Positions 1 through 9,540 of a stretch of 64,000 bases of DNA are shown here, one piece after another. The notes under the pieces were generated by a model that saw nothing but the letters and a program-made list of their open reading frames with translations, was not told where the DNA came from and ran no database searches. This DNA comes from Allium sativum (taxonomy: Eukaryota > Streptophyta > Magnoliopsida > Asparagales > Amaryllidaceae), in NCBI GenBank assembly GCA_030737875.1, contig CM060910.1, positions 632,883,303 through 632,947,302 of the forward strand, in the 5' to 3' direction. The translations under genes were made by a program, and so were the position numbers. The first letter of the stretch is position 1. Every line of letters begins with the position of its first letter.

Positions 1-1
1 T

Positions 2-1276
2 GCTCCAGTAGTTCGAATGGAAACCATTAGAACAGCTCTTGCAGTGGCAACGCAATTAGAGCTTAAAGTTTTCCAACTCGATGTGAAGTCTGCTTTTCTT
101 AATGGCGAGCTTAAGGAAGAGGTATATGTTGAGCAGCCAGAAGGCTTTGTGATAAGAGGAAAAGAAAATAAAGTCTATAAGCTTCAAAAGGCGCTGTATG
201 GGCTAAAGCAGGCACCCCGAGCATGGAATTGCAAGATAGATAACTACTTCATTCAAAATGGTTTCCAACGAAGTAAGAACGAACCTGCCCTTTATGTGAA
301 AAATCAAGGAGAAGAATTTCTAGTTGTATGTCTATATGTTGACGATCTAATCTATTTCGGTACAAGCAACAATCTTGTTAAGGAATTTAAGGAAAGAATG
401 ATGACGGACTTTGAGATGACGGACCTCGGTCTGATGAAGTATTTTCTAGGCATGCAAGTCAAACAAGGAAAGGGCAAAATCTTCATTTCACAAGAGAAAT
501 ACATTGAAGACATTCTCAAAAAAATTCACATGGCAGATTGCAAACCAGTTAACACACCAATGATGCTAAATGAAAAATTAAAGCAAGAAGATGGCGCAAA
601 GAAGGCGGATGGAAAAATATTTAGAAGCTTGGTTGGTTCGCTAATTTTTCTCACTCATACAAGGCCTGATATTTGTCATGCAGTAAGTATACTTTCAAGA
701 TTCATGCAAAATCCAAGTAACAATCACTTGATTGCAGCAAAAAGAATTTTACGATATTTGAAAGGAACAAAAGAATGTGGGCTTCAATATGTCAAAGAGG
801 ACGAATGCAAGTTAGTCGGTTTCATTGATAGTGACTGGGCAGGAGCATTGGATGATCGGAAGAGCACATCAGGCTATGTATTTTGTCTCGGTTCCAACGT
901 AATTTCATGGAGTTCAAGGAAGCAAAAGACCGTAGCATTATCTTCAGCTGAAGCTGAGTACATGGCAGCTACAGAGGCAGCTTGTGAAGCGGTGTGGCTG
1001 CGGAGAATTCTAAATGATATGAAGCAAACTCAAGACAAACCAACAAAAATCTACTATGATAATATGTCGGCTGTGGCAATGACAAAAAATCCAGTGTTTC
1101 ATGCTCGCACAAAGCATATTGAGATACGTTATCATTTTATACGAGAATTGATTAGCAAGGAGGAGATTATCATGGACTTCATCAGCACAAAAGACCAGCC
1201 AGCGGATTTCCTCACTAAAGCAGTCACATTGGAGAAATTTGAAAAGTTCAAGAAGCAATTGAAAATTACAAATTAA
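2..1276 (+). CDS. pol: Copia reverse transcriptase / RNase H, 5'-truncated by window edge
   Basis: The frame is already open at base 2 (A-P-V-V-R before the first Met at 17), so the real start is upstream. The RT palm motifs are visible: LDVKSAFLNG, LYGLKQAPRAW and the catalytic YVDDL at about 335-349. RNase H follows, with DSDWAG, the SSAEAEY glutamate, a YYDN aspartate and the closing ADFLTKA motif. There are no stops or frameshifts up to the TAA at 1274-1276. The enzyme copies element RNA into DNA in cytoplasmic particles. An open 3' half suggests a fairly recent insertion, but the rest cannot be judged. Confidence 0.93.
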   Translation, partial: APVVRMETIRTALAVATQLELKVFQLDVKSAFLNGELKEEVYVEQPEGFVIRGKENKVYKLQKALYGLKQAPRAWNCKIDNYFIQNGFQRSKNEPALYVKNQGEEFLVVCLYVDDLIYFGTSNNLVKEFKERMMTDFEMTDLGLMKYFLGMQVKQGKGKIFISQEKYIEDILKKIHMADCKPVNTPMMLNEKLKQEDGAKKADGKIFRSLVGSLIFLTHTRPDICHAVSILSRFMQNPSNNHLIAAKRILRYLKGTKECGLQYVKEDECKLVGFIDSDWAGALDDRKSTSGYVFCLGSNVISWSSRKQKTVALSSAEAEYMAATEAACEAVWLRRILNDMKQTQDKPTKIYYDNMSAVAMTKNPVFHARTKHIEIRYHFIRELISKEEIIMDFISTKDQPADFLTKAVTLEKFEKFKKQLKITN

Positions 1277-1283
1277 GGAGGAG

Positions 1284-1542
1284 TGTTAAAAGTTAATTTG
1301 TAATTTTATTAGGCAACAATTAAATGCATTGACAAATATGCTTTTGTATTAATGTAGGGAATAATTTATTCCTATATATGACATAATTAGATAAATCTAG
1401 ATAAGGTATTATCTGGAATATTCCAGAGAACGCATTATATTATAAAAGACAAGTTGTATCTCATGTAATCAATTAAGCATCAAAAGAAAAAAAATTAAAT
1501 CTTTTATCTATCTCTCCACATATTGCTCTGCTGTGCCTAACA
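1284..1542 (+). repeat. 3' LTR of copia element A
   Basis: It begins TGTTA directly after the polypurine tract and ends TAACA, a 5-bp terminal inverted repeat. A TATA-like TATTATAAAAG lies near 1437. The 259-bp length suits copia. The right end is chosen from the terminal repeat because the 5' LTR is not available for comparison. Confidence 0.75.
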
Positions 1543-1671
1543 TTATTGTCATCTTTTGCAACAAGGGATACCTGTAAACTGGCGATGGAGATCTGAGGAT
1601 AATTCTAGGTTATTAATAGTACTGATATCGTTACTATAATAGCTATAACACCAGTTGCAATTAAGACTATG
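1543..1671. other. Flank between copia A and host pseudogene
   Basis: Non-repetitive-looking sequence of about 130 bases with no recognisable feature. It may be 5' flank or leader of the decayed host gene that follows. Confidence 0.4.
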
Positions 1672-2844
1672 TATGGAAAAAGAAAAATAACAGTACGTGT
1701 TTCCTCATGCCCCATGGTGACGGTTATTGTTATTTTGACGTCATTATTGTTTATTCTTCGATCCATTATGTCAGCCCACGAATCTGAATAGATTCGAGAT
1801 TAGTTTAACACTTTCTGAATCAACAACACTTTTGAACTAGTTGCTACTAAGCTGATGCTGCTGTAGAAGTAGAACGAAAGGGTATGAGGGGAACCTAGTT
1901 TAAATAAAATCATTACGGGCTATGTGGAAAGTGAAGTTGAAATGGGAACTGTTTTACTGGTTCCATTGTATCTCGGTTCTTTGTAAATTAAAATTTAAAT
2001 AAAAATCATTATGAGCAGTTCACCAGAAAACACCCCTTCCGATCAAGTTTTCCATAATCTGGTAGTAAGTCTAGGGAATGTCACTGGCCATGTCAGTGAA
2101 GTTGAAGTTTCGAACTGTAAGGGCTGAGGTGTTGAAGATAAAGATGGTGTTCTATTTCAAGGTGTGCACATTGTATATCACTGTGCACATGTATAATGAA
2201 CCTGATGTTTATCATATTGATTAATGATCCATTTTTTGTATAAGTTGGCTTAGCCAATGTTTCGTATGAGTCCACTAATATACCTGTTACAATGAAATTA
2301 CTTCGTGCTTGATGCAGAGTCATCTTCTGTATCGAGAAAGTTCAATATGAGGTTTCACAACTCGAAGAAAAAATCGATGTTCGTGAGGACACAAACATGT
2401 TCAACGGGCACTGGAACGAGACCAAGAACTACCTAGGGCTGCAATCTCTGTAGAGCGAGTATTTCAGAAGCTTCATATGGATGTATTTTCTAGAAGAGAA
2501 AGCGCCGGACATGATAGTTTTGAACTTAGGCCCGCACGATAGGATTTACTACGAAAGCATCAGAGCATTCGCCAAGGGTGCAGACTACGCCACTAAGTTT
2601 TGGGTTGATGTAATGAACTATGTACGGAGGAGGGGAATGAGGTTGGCTTGTTTTCTATATAACGACCATAGCGACGGGAGGGTACGCGAGGGATTTCGGG
2701 TACAACCCGAGTAAAATGGAGGCGTTTAATGGGGTGATGTTGGATAAGTTGACGGGAAAGGGGGTGTTGACGGGGTTGGGATAAATGAGTTTGATATGAC
2801 GTTTCCATGGCATTATGATAATTGATGCAATGAGGAGGTTCATT
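1672..2844 (+). pseudogene. Decayed host gene, 5' part (SGNH/GDSL-esterase-like)
   Basis: Several coding-like pieces line up on the plus strand. An ATG at 1672 opens 40 codons with a basic start followed by a hydrophobic run (VTVIVILTSLLFIL), like a type II signal anchor. After a gap, 2481-2714 encodes LNLGPHDRIYYES and ADYATKFW. A frameshift near 2670 leads into GYARDFGYNPSKM, and a further shift gives NEFDMTFPWHYDN just before the insertion point. The D-x-V-H-Y-G stretch completed at 8319 onwards resembles the DxxH block of SGNH hydrolases. Stops and shifts make it a pseudogene. The family call is an inference from short motifs, and the exon boundaries are not resolved. Confidence 0.5.
2840..2844. 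repeat. Left target-site duplication of copia B (TCATT)
   Basis: TCATT immediately precedes the LTR at 2845 and recurs immediately after the other LTR at 8319-8323. Confidence 0.93.
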
Positions 2845-3085
2845 TGTTGAAAAATAATGTCGGCTGAAAGAATTATGAAGAGAATCCATCTATCTCTTCG
2901 TGTTATATTACAAAACATATATGGGCCAACTTTATTTTAAGCCCAATGGTCTGTTGTACTATTTTTCAATTGGTACTGCATACATATAAAAGCAGTCCAA
3001 TACATATGTAACAAACACACGAAAAGATATATCAGAAAGTTTCTTTATCAGTCTACAATCTACATTCTCAATTCAAAATTTAATA
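2845..3085 (+). repeat. 5' LTR of copia B
   Basis: It starts TGTTGAAAAA and ends TTTAATA, directly before the primer-binding site. Its terminal dinucleotides are TG..TA, not the usual TG..CA. A TATA box lies at 2985-2991. It is identical in sequence and length to 8078-8318. Confidence 0.95.
2985..2991 (+). promoter_or_regulatory. TATA box in 5' LTR of copia B
   Basis: TATAAAA within CATATAAAAGCAG, about 95 bases before the LTR end. It is the expected core promoter for the genomic RNA. The 3' LTR carries the same box and could drive transcription outward into the flank at 8319. Confidence 0.7.
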
Positions 3086-3097
3086 TGGTATCAGAGC
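3086..3097 (+). other. Primer-binding site, initiator tRNA-Met
   Basis: TGGTATCAGAGC directly abuts the 5' LTR. It is the standard plant site complementary to the 3' end of initiator tRNA-Met, used to prime minus-strand DNA. The leader from 3098 to 3534 holds no convincing gene. Confidence 0.93.
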
Positions 3098-3534
3098 TAT
3101 TCACGCTTAACCGCTTCACTGAATAGCTTTCAGATCCTGCCACGCAATTGTTGAAGATATCCATCAGATTAAGTTTCATCCCTTGGATATTTGAACTCAT
3201 CAGAGAATACTCTCATCATTTGAGTTCAAGATTCACAACCAATAAGTGCGCCGTGCCTGACCATTTGGTGGCTGCGTCAAGAACTGGTTGCAAATCTTAT
3301 ACAGGCTCAAGATCATTCATTCCACAACCGATCAAGAAAATCAAAATACATTACACAGTCAAGAAAATCCTTTCAGTTTTTTTTCTTTCTTCCTTTCTTT
3401 CTTCTGTTCTTATCAAGATTTCATAGTCTAACATCATAAAGAATTTTCCAAGACTGTGTAATAGTTTTTAATTAGCCCAATACTAGATTGCGGAATTTCA
3501 GTTCTTACCTGTTTCTTGTGGCTATCTTTTCATA

Positions 3535-6500
3535 ATGGTCGAAACATCAGTATCAGGAGATGAAACCTCCAGTTCAAGCGTCAATCCACCATCACAACCC
3601 GTTGAGCAACTCATCAAAACCATCATAAACCCTCAGAGCCAACTAATCACGGTCAAGCTGGATGAAAACAACTTTCTTTTATGGAAGCTTCAAGTAGAAA
3701 CCGCCATACAGGGCTACGGACTTGAAGGATACATCTATGGGACATTGCCAATTCCTCCCCAGTTCATCACTGACAAAGACAACAAGATAATTAGCAATGA
3801 GGATTATAATCAATTTCATAGACAAGAAAGACTGATTAGCGCTTGGCTACTATCCTCAATTAGCCCAAATCAGTTATCCCAAGTAATCGGATGCAAAACT
3901 GCAAACGACATTTGGGTCACTGTTGACAAGAACTTTAACGCTCAATCTTCAGCCAAGTCCCTGTTCTATAGAAGACAACTACAGAATTGCAGGAAAGAAA
4001 ATTTAAGTATGAGGGAATACATTGTTAAGGTCAAAAATATATGTGATATGCTTCTTGCTTCAGGTAGCAAGGTTGATGAGTCAGAGCATGTACTTGCTTT
4101 GTTAAATGGTCTAGGAAACGAGTATGAAGCTGTTGTTGCAGTGATAACCTCACAGAAGACAACACCATCTCTTGATGATGTTCATTCAATACTGCTCGCA
4201 CACGAGGCTAGAATTGATATCAAGAATACTAATGACTCTGACTATTCACTCAACCTAGCAGTGAGTAACAGGGGAAGGGGACAACCCTACAGAGGCAATA
4301 ATACTAATCAGAGAGGAGGCTACCCCAACCGTGGAAGAGGAAGGGGTAGATGGAGCAATAATAACAATAAACCAAAGTGTCAGATTTGCGAGAAAGTAGG
4401 ACACACTGCATTCAAGTGTTATTTTAGGTATAATTCAAATTTTGTGCCAAACCAGAATGACAATAATCAGAGAAGTGCAAATCCAAATGCTAACATAGCA
4501 CATACTCAAAGTGATGTATCAAATTCATCAGACAACAACAAAAGCACCAATCAGAATGAAAGTACAAGAAATGACAGTTTTCAAGATGATAACTGGTATC
4601 CTGACTCAGGGGCTACTAATCATATGACAAACAATCTCGACAATCTTAATCAAGGAAACAGGGAGTATAGAGGTAAACAGTCAATAAGCATGGGTGATGG
4701 TAAGTGTATAAACATTTCTCATATTGGTAATAGTACAATTCAAGGAAAAAGGCAGTTATTTTTACATAACCTACTTAGAGTGCCAAAGATCAAAAAGAAT
4801 TTAATTAGTGTATCACAATTTGCTTCAGACAATAATGTTTTCTTTGAGTTCTTTCCTAAGTACTGCTTTGTTAAAGACATTCTAACTAATGAAATTTTAC
4901 TGCAGGGTGACGCTATAAATGGACTATACAAGTTCAGAATTAATACAAGAGAAAATCCTGCAGTTCAGAACTCATGTTATACCTCAGTGGTACAAGACGG
5001 TTGTAATAATGCAATCACTTTTGATATTTGGCACTACAAACTTGGTCATCCTAGTGTAAAAACAATGAAAACTATTTTCAGTAGAAATAATATTTCTTGC
5101 AATGATATTACTGTGCCTTACATCTGTACCTATTGCCAGATGGGTAAAAATCACAAGTTGCCATTCAATGATTCCCTAACTAAGTACTCTAAACCATTTG
5201 ATCTTGTTGCAACTGATTTATGGGGACCTGCCCCAATCAGCACTGATTATGGTTATAAATATTATATTTCCTTTGTAGATGCTCACACTAGATATACATG
5301 GATATATTTTTTGAAATCAAAGTCTGACACTCATAATACCACCATTAGATATATGAACATGATTGAAAATCAATTTAATACAAAAGTCAAAGTCATACAA
5401 TCAGATGGTGGGTCTGAATTTAAAACTTTAGACAGTTATTTCAGGGATAAAGGAATTATCCATAGAATTACATGTCCATATACTTCCGAACAGAATGGTT
5501 TAGTTGAAAGAAAACATAGGCATATAGTTGAGACGGGTTTAACACTACTCGCACATGCATCCTTACCAATCAAGTTTTGGTCAGAATCATTTAATACTGC
5601 TGTCTATCTAATTAATAGAATGCCAACAAAAGTATTAAAGGATAATAGTCCATTAGAAACTTTATATAATATTAAACCAGATTACTCTAGTCTGAAAACG
5701 TTTGGATGCTTATGCTTTCCCTACATTAGACCATACAACTCAAATAAGTTAGACTTCAGGTCTAAACCATGTACTTTCTTAGGCTATGCTGTTAGACAGA
5801 AAGGCTACAGATGTATTGATGAAAAGGGAAGAATTTTTATCAGTAGACATGTTATATTCAATGAGAACATATTCCCTTATAGTAATGAAAACATTAAGAC
5901 TACAAATAAGGTTTACAGTGACAAAACAGAGATACCTGAGATTCCAATATACGTTGATACTATGCCTTCCCTCACAAGTAGAACGACTGCTGATGCTCAT
6001 GTCAATGATAATATGGCTGATAATCAGCATAGTATCAATGATCATGAACCACCCAGCCTCGCCAGTCCTGTACATGAAGCGAATGAAGAAAGTTACGAGC
6101 AAAGTCAAAGTTACCAGGATAATGTAACCAGAACTGAAGGTTCAGATGATACAATACCTGAAGAAGGGAATGACAATGATCAACAATCACCTGATCTACC
6201 TGAAACAACTGGTCATCCAATGATAACCAGGTCTAAGAGTGGCATCTTCAAGCCTAAGATATACATTGCATCAGCCAACATTGATGAGCCATGCACTTTT
6301 GAGCAAGCCATTACATCCAAGCACTGGAAAACTGCCATGGATGATGAGTACAATGCACTCATCAACAACAAAACATGGGAATTAGTCAAAAAGCCAAAAG
6401 ACAAAAATCTGATTGGTTGCAAATGGACATATAGGGTCAAGAAGAATCCTGATGGAACAATAAGCAGATATAAAGCAAGACTTGTCGCTAAAGGTTACAC

Positions 6501-7998
6501 TCAAGAGTATGGGTTCGACTACAATGAAACCTTTTCGCCAGTAATCAAACCAGCAACAATCAGACTTGTGTTTACTATAGCACTAAATAATCAATGGAAC
6601 ATAATTCATCTTGATGTGAATAATGCTTTCTTAAATGGTGTACTACAGGAGGAAATCTATATGATGCAACCACAGGGATACATAACGGAACCAGAACTTG
6701 TATGCAAGCTCAAAAAGGCTATATATGGTTTAAAACAGTCCCCAAGGGTCTGGTTCGAAAGACTGAAGTCAGCTCTAACCAACTTGGGCTACCAATATGC
6801 AAAATCCGATAACTCTCTCTTCTTTAAAATTCATAACAATACTACTATATATATTTTGATATACGTTGACGACCTTATTGTGACAGGTAATAACAGGGAC
6901 GAAGTATGCAAGCTAACTCAATACCTAGATAAAGAATTCTCTATCAAAAATCTTGGTGAAGTTACATACTTTCTGGGCATAGAAGTACATAGAAAATCTA
7001 CAATAGAGATGACATTGTGCCAGAAGAAGTACATAACAGAATTACTGATCAAAACAAATATGATAGAAGCTAAAGCTCAGCCAACTCCAATGATATCCAA
7101 TCAACATCTCACCAAAAACAGGGGAGAAGCCATGAATAATATAAAACAATATAGAAGTGTCGTGGGTGCATTACAATATGCAACCATAACACGCCCAGAC
7201 ATTGCATTCAGTGTTAACAAGGTTTCACAATTTTTACAGGACCCAAAGGAAGAACACTGGAAGGCAGTGAAGAGGATATTACGATATTTAAAGGGCATAG
7301 TCGACTATGGGCTCACATTCAGAGGGGGAAAAGAGCTAACTATCACCGGCTACACAGACTCAGATTGGGCTACAGACCCAGATGATAGAAAATCTGTCAT
7401 TGGGTACTGCATATTTGTTGGACAAAATCCTATCTCATGGAGTTCGAAGAAGCAATCTACTATTTCAAAATCGAGTGCAGAAGCAGAATATAGGAGTATT
7501 GCAAGCGCTACTGCTGAAATAGCATGGTTACAATCTATACTAAAAGAACTGAAATTTTTAAATACTGATAAAGCAACCATATGGTGTGACAATCAGAGTT
7601 CTATATACATGTCATCTAATCCTATCCAACACGCCAGAACAAAGCATATCGAGATTGATATCTACTTTGTAAGAGAATTCGTACGAAATGGAAAACTTCA
7701 AGTTAATTTCATACCATCTTACCATCAGAAGGCTGATATCCTCACCAAGGCACTGTCAGCAAAGAACTTTACCCGATTGCGAGATGAGCTGAAGATCCAG
7801 AAGCTAATTACTCATGAATCTCCAACTAGCGCACCTCATCAGCCAAATCCATCACTAATGAAGGAGCAGAACCCCGGATCTAGACTTCACAGTCCCAATT
7901 TGAACAGCTCACAAACTGCAAGACCCTCGAAGGAAACAAAGAAACGAAGCTACACAATTTTACATCAAGAAGGCGAGGAGATGACTGGAAATCAATAG
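3535..7998 (+). CDS. gag-pol: Copia gag-pol polyprotein, intact (1487 aa)
   Basis: One open frame carries all copia domains in order. Gag opens with the UBN2-like LDENNFLLWKLQVETAI region. A CCHC zinc knuckle covers residues 282-295 (CQICEKVGHTAFKC). The aspartic protease motif DSGA starts at D357. Integrase has its HHCC zinc site from H500 and a core with D561, D624 and E658. RT starts near W948 with YVDD at 1110-1113. RNase H has D1275, E1316, D1352 and D1401. No catalytic residue is missing. The start ATG follows a 450-base leader. About 75 residues after the usual RNase H end are Ser/Pro/Lys-rich with no domain I recognise, making the protein slightly long for the family. Gag and Pol come from one frame, as usual for copia. 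Confidence 0.97.
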   Translation: MVETSVSGDETSSSSVNPPSQPVEQLIKTIINPQSQLITVKLDENNFLLWKLQVETAIQGYGLEGYIYGTLPIPPQFITDKDNKIISNEDYNQFHRQERLISAWLLSSISPNQLSQVIGCKTANDIWVTVDKNFNAQSSAKSLFYRRQLQNCRKENLSMREYIVKVKNICDMLLASGSKVDESEHVLALLNGLGNEYEAVVAVITSQKTTPSLDDVHSILLAHEARIDIKNTNDSDYSLNLAVSNRGRGQPYRGNNTNQRGGYPNRGRGRGRWSNNNNKPKCQICEKVGHTAFKCYFRYNSNFVPNQNDNNQRSANPNANIAHTQSDVSNSSDNNKSTNQNESTRNDSFQDDNWYPDSGATNHMTNNLDNLNQGNREYRGKQSISMGDGKCINISHIGNSTIQGKRQLFLHNLLRVPKIKKNLISVSQFASDNNVFFEFFPKYCFVKDILTNEILLQGDAINGLYKFRINTRENPAVQNSCYTSVVQDGCNNAITFDIWHYKLGHPSVKTMKTIFSRNNISCNDITVPYICTYCQMGKNHKLPFNDSLTKYSKPFDLVATDLWGPAPISTDYGYKYYISFVDAHTRYTWIYFLKSKSDTHNTTIRYMNMIENQFNTKVKVIQSDGGSEFKTLDSYFRDKGIIHRITCPYTSEQNGLVERKHRHIVETGLTLLAHASLPIKFWSESFNTAVYLINRMPTKVLKDNSPLETLYNIKPDYSSLKTFGCLCFPYIRPYNSNKLDFRSKPCTFLGYAVRQKGYRCIDEKGRIFISRHVIFNENIFPYSNENIKTTNKVYSDKTEIPEIPIYVDTMPSLTSRTTADAHVNDNMADNQHSINDHEPPSLASPVHEANEESYEQSQSYQDNVTRTEGSDDTIPEEGNDNDQQSPDLPETTGHPMITRSKSGIFKPKIYIASANIDEPCTFEQAITSKHWKTAMDDEYNALINNKTWELVKKPKDKNLIGCKWTYRVKKNPDGTISRYKARLVAKGYTQEYGFDYNETFSPVIKPATIRLVFTIALNNQWNIIHLDVNNAFLNGVLQEEIYMMQPQGYITEPELVCKLKKAIYGLKQSPRVWFERLKSALTNLGYQYAKSDNSLFFKIHNNTTIYILIYVDDLIVTGNNRDEVCKLTQYLDKEFSIKNLGEVTYFLGIEVHRKSTIEMTLCQKKYITELLIKTNMIEAKAQPTPMISNQHLTKNRGEAMNNIKQYRSVVGALQYATITRPDIAFSVNKVSQFLQDPKEEHWKAVKRILRYLKGIVDYGLTFRGGKELTITGYTDSDWATDPDDRKSVIGYCIFVGQNPISWSSKKQSTISKSSAEAEYRSIASATAEIAWLQSILKELKFLNTDKATIWCDNQSSIYMSSNPIQHARTKHIEIDIYFVREFVRNGKLQVNFIPSYHQKADILTKALSAKNFTRLRDELKIQKLITHESPTSAPHQPNPSLMKEQNPGSRLHSPNLNSSQTARPSKETKKRSYTILHQEGEEMTGNQ

Positions 7999-8068
7999 CC
8001 GATACCACAAATTCACCGACTTTATTTTTATGGAGCAAATCATAGCGTAGAACCCTAACCCTAGATTT

Positions 8069-8077
8069 GAGAGGGGG
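8069..8077 (+). other. Polypurine tract of copia B
   Basis: GAGAGGGGG lies immediately before the 3' LTR. It is the RNase H-resistant primer for plus-strand DNA. It is 70 bases after the polyprotein stop. Confidence 0.88.
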
Positions 8078-8318
8078 TGTTGAAAAATAATGTCGGCTGA
8101 AAGAATTATGAAGAGAATCCATCTATCTCTTCGTGTTATATTACAAAACATATATGGGCCAACTTTATTTTAAGCCCAATGGTCTGTTGTACTATTTTTC
8201 AATTGGTACTGCATACATATAAAAGCAGTCCAATACATATGTAACAAACACACGAAAAGATATATCAGAAAGTTTCTTTATCAGTCTACAATCTACATTC
8301 TCAATTCAAAATTTAATA
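8078..8318 (+). repeat. 3' LTR of copia B
   Basis: Same 241 bases as 2845-3085, followed at once by the TCATT target duplication (8319-8323), which fixes the unusual ..TTTAATA terminus. Confidence 0.95.
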
Positions 8319-8450
8319 TCATTATGGGAGGGCGCCAGTTAAGGCGAAGTGGAGGGACGGTAAGGTTGGGAATCAATATTTTGCAGATTTGACGTTGCCC
8401 ATGTTCTTCTCAATGCCGTTTGCAATGTTGGTTAATTCTAAGAAACAAGT
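8319..8450 (+). pseudogene. Decayed host gene, 3' part
   Basis: It continues the pseudogene interrupted at 2844. After the duplicated TCATT the frame reads YGRAPVKAKWRDGKVGNQYF and then ADLTLP, joining the VH of the left piece to give a V-H-Y-G-R motif. Coding similarity fades after about 8450. The two halves, separated by exactly one retrotransposon, are strong evidence of a single ancestral locus. The SGNH hydrolase assignment is tentative. Confidence 0.55.
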
Positions 8451-8840
8451 TCAAGTACTGCTGTATCTATTTACACATATGCATAGTTAATTTTTGATCT
8501 ATTAGTTGATTATCTTTTTAGTTTTTCATAGGAGTATGCCTATCAGGCTTTCACCACACAGTGACAAAGAACATATATGAGTATGTGTATACTAAAATGG
8601 ATTAAACTATTTATTTAATTTTTGACCAGCCATCCATGATTATTCAAAAGTTATTTGCTTTTTCAATCCGTTTTACTTTTGGAATAAAACCAACATCACC
8701 TTAAACAGTGCAACACCATTTTAGCTCTTTTGATTTCCACTGCGCATTTCGGTGTCTTTTTCATCAACTAGCTCTCTTCTTTATTTTAGATAGGAAATGT
8801 GACATGTCAGTGGTCAAATCACATGGATTGTCTATACAAT
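8451..8840. other. No gene seen
   Basis: AT-rich sequence that may be 3' flank or intron of the host pseudogene. No frame, RNA gene or repeat is recognised. Confidence 0.4.
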
Positions 8841-8997
8841 GTGAGTTTGTTCACACTACTTTTTGGTAGTGTGAACAATGAACAAAACACTGCTTTTGAT
8901 TAGTGGGAATAAGGGGACTCATATGAGCCCCCCTGATTTCCACCAATGAAAACCGGTGTTTTGTTCACACTACCCTAAAAAGTGTGAACAAACTCAC
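8841..8997. mobile_element. Foldback MITE-like element, 157 bp
   Basis: The whole segment is one long imperfect palindrome. It starts GTGAGTTTGTTCACACTA and ends with the complement (TAGTGTGAACAAA..CTCAC pattern). The arms stay complementary to a central GGACTCATATGAGCCCCC. Inside each arm is a second inverted GTAGTGTGAACA block. There is no coding capacity and no clear target duplication (flanks ACAAT and TCTCT). The shape suits a non-autonomous foldback DNA transposon; the superfamily is not identifiable. Confidence 0.75.
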
Positions 8998-9304
8998 TCT
9001 CTTATCTATAAGGAGTGCGCTATTACGTTGCAATTTTGTTTCATTCGTGTTGGAAAGAATTTCTAAAGCAATAAAAAGGTGTTGCCCAATAAAAATGAAA
9101 GTAAAGAGTGACTTTAGTAGCTATGTTATTTATATGAAAAAGTTTGAGTTTCAGACAATCTAGAATACCATATCATTAACTCTTAAAGCATCAACTTGCT
9201 ATGCCAACTGGATAGCAGCAAATGATCGTAGCTAATACTAACATGGTAACTCCTTACATTTAAGACAGTGTACAACAAATTTCAACATTTAATTCTCTTC
9301 CTAG
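8998..9304. other. No gene seen
   Basis: Unassigned AT-rich sequence between the foldback element and the old copia element. Confidence 0.4.
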
Positions 9305-9528
9305 GAAATAAAGTTTATGAGAAATGTAGGTGATGCATTTACTTTTATTTATCTCTCTGATATGTAAGCAGGACGATTGTATTTAGCCTAAAGTCTTTTG
9401 TACAAGCCTTTATGTACAATGAGTGTATTGCCAAAACACTGTATTATTCAATTGCAAAGAAACAAAGCATCTCATTTTACATAACAGAGAAAACAATAAT
9501 TCAAATATCTCATTCTGTAATTTTTAAT
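9305..9528 (+). repeat. 5' LTR of copia E (ends approximate)
   Basis: The right end is set by the primer-binding site that follows. The left end is aligned to the other LTR and is accurate only to about ten bases. Confidence 0.65.
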
Positions 9529-9540
9529 TGGTACTAGAGC
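9529..9540 (+). other. Mutated primer-binding site of copia E
   Basis: TGGTACTAGAGC aligns with the TGGTATCAGAGC site of copia B with two changes. It marks the LTR/leader boundary. The leader to 10005 has no gene. Confidence 0.7.

Larger units (their letters stand above)
1..1542 (+). mobile_element. Ty1/copia element A, 3' part only
   Basis: The window opens inside a copia-type LTR retrotransposon and shows its RT/RNase H frame, a polypurine tract (AAGGAGGAG, 1275-1283) and a 3' LTR (1284-1542). The 5' half lies outside the window, so neither target duplication nor LTR divergence can be assessed. The protein differs clearly from the two other plus-strand copia elements here, so this is a separate lineage. 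Confidence 0.93.
2845..8318 (+). mobile_element. Complete, young Ty1/copia retrotransposon B
   Basis: This is a 5474-bp element with 241-bp LTRs (2845-3085, 8078-8318). Reading base by base I find no difference between the LTRs. It has a primer-binding site, one uninterrupted gag-pol frame, a polypurine tract and a perfect TCATT target duplication. LTRs are identical when an element inserts and then diverge, so the insertion is recent. It is the only element in the window with every part needed for autonomous transposition visible. It sits inside an older host pseudogene, and removing it restores continuous homology across GAG-GTT-CAT/TAT-GGG. Confidence 0.96.

Noticed and set aside
2593..2918. 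Minus-strand frames starting MDSLHNSFSRHYFS, repeated at 7880-8122
   Set aside because: Both are antisense readings of the identical LTRs of copia B; the shared start is the LTR repeat.
5779..6127. Frames of 109-113 codons inside the copia polyprotein
   Set aside because: Out-of-frame shadows of the intact gag-pol gene.
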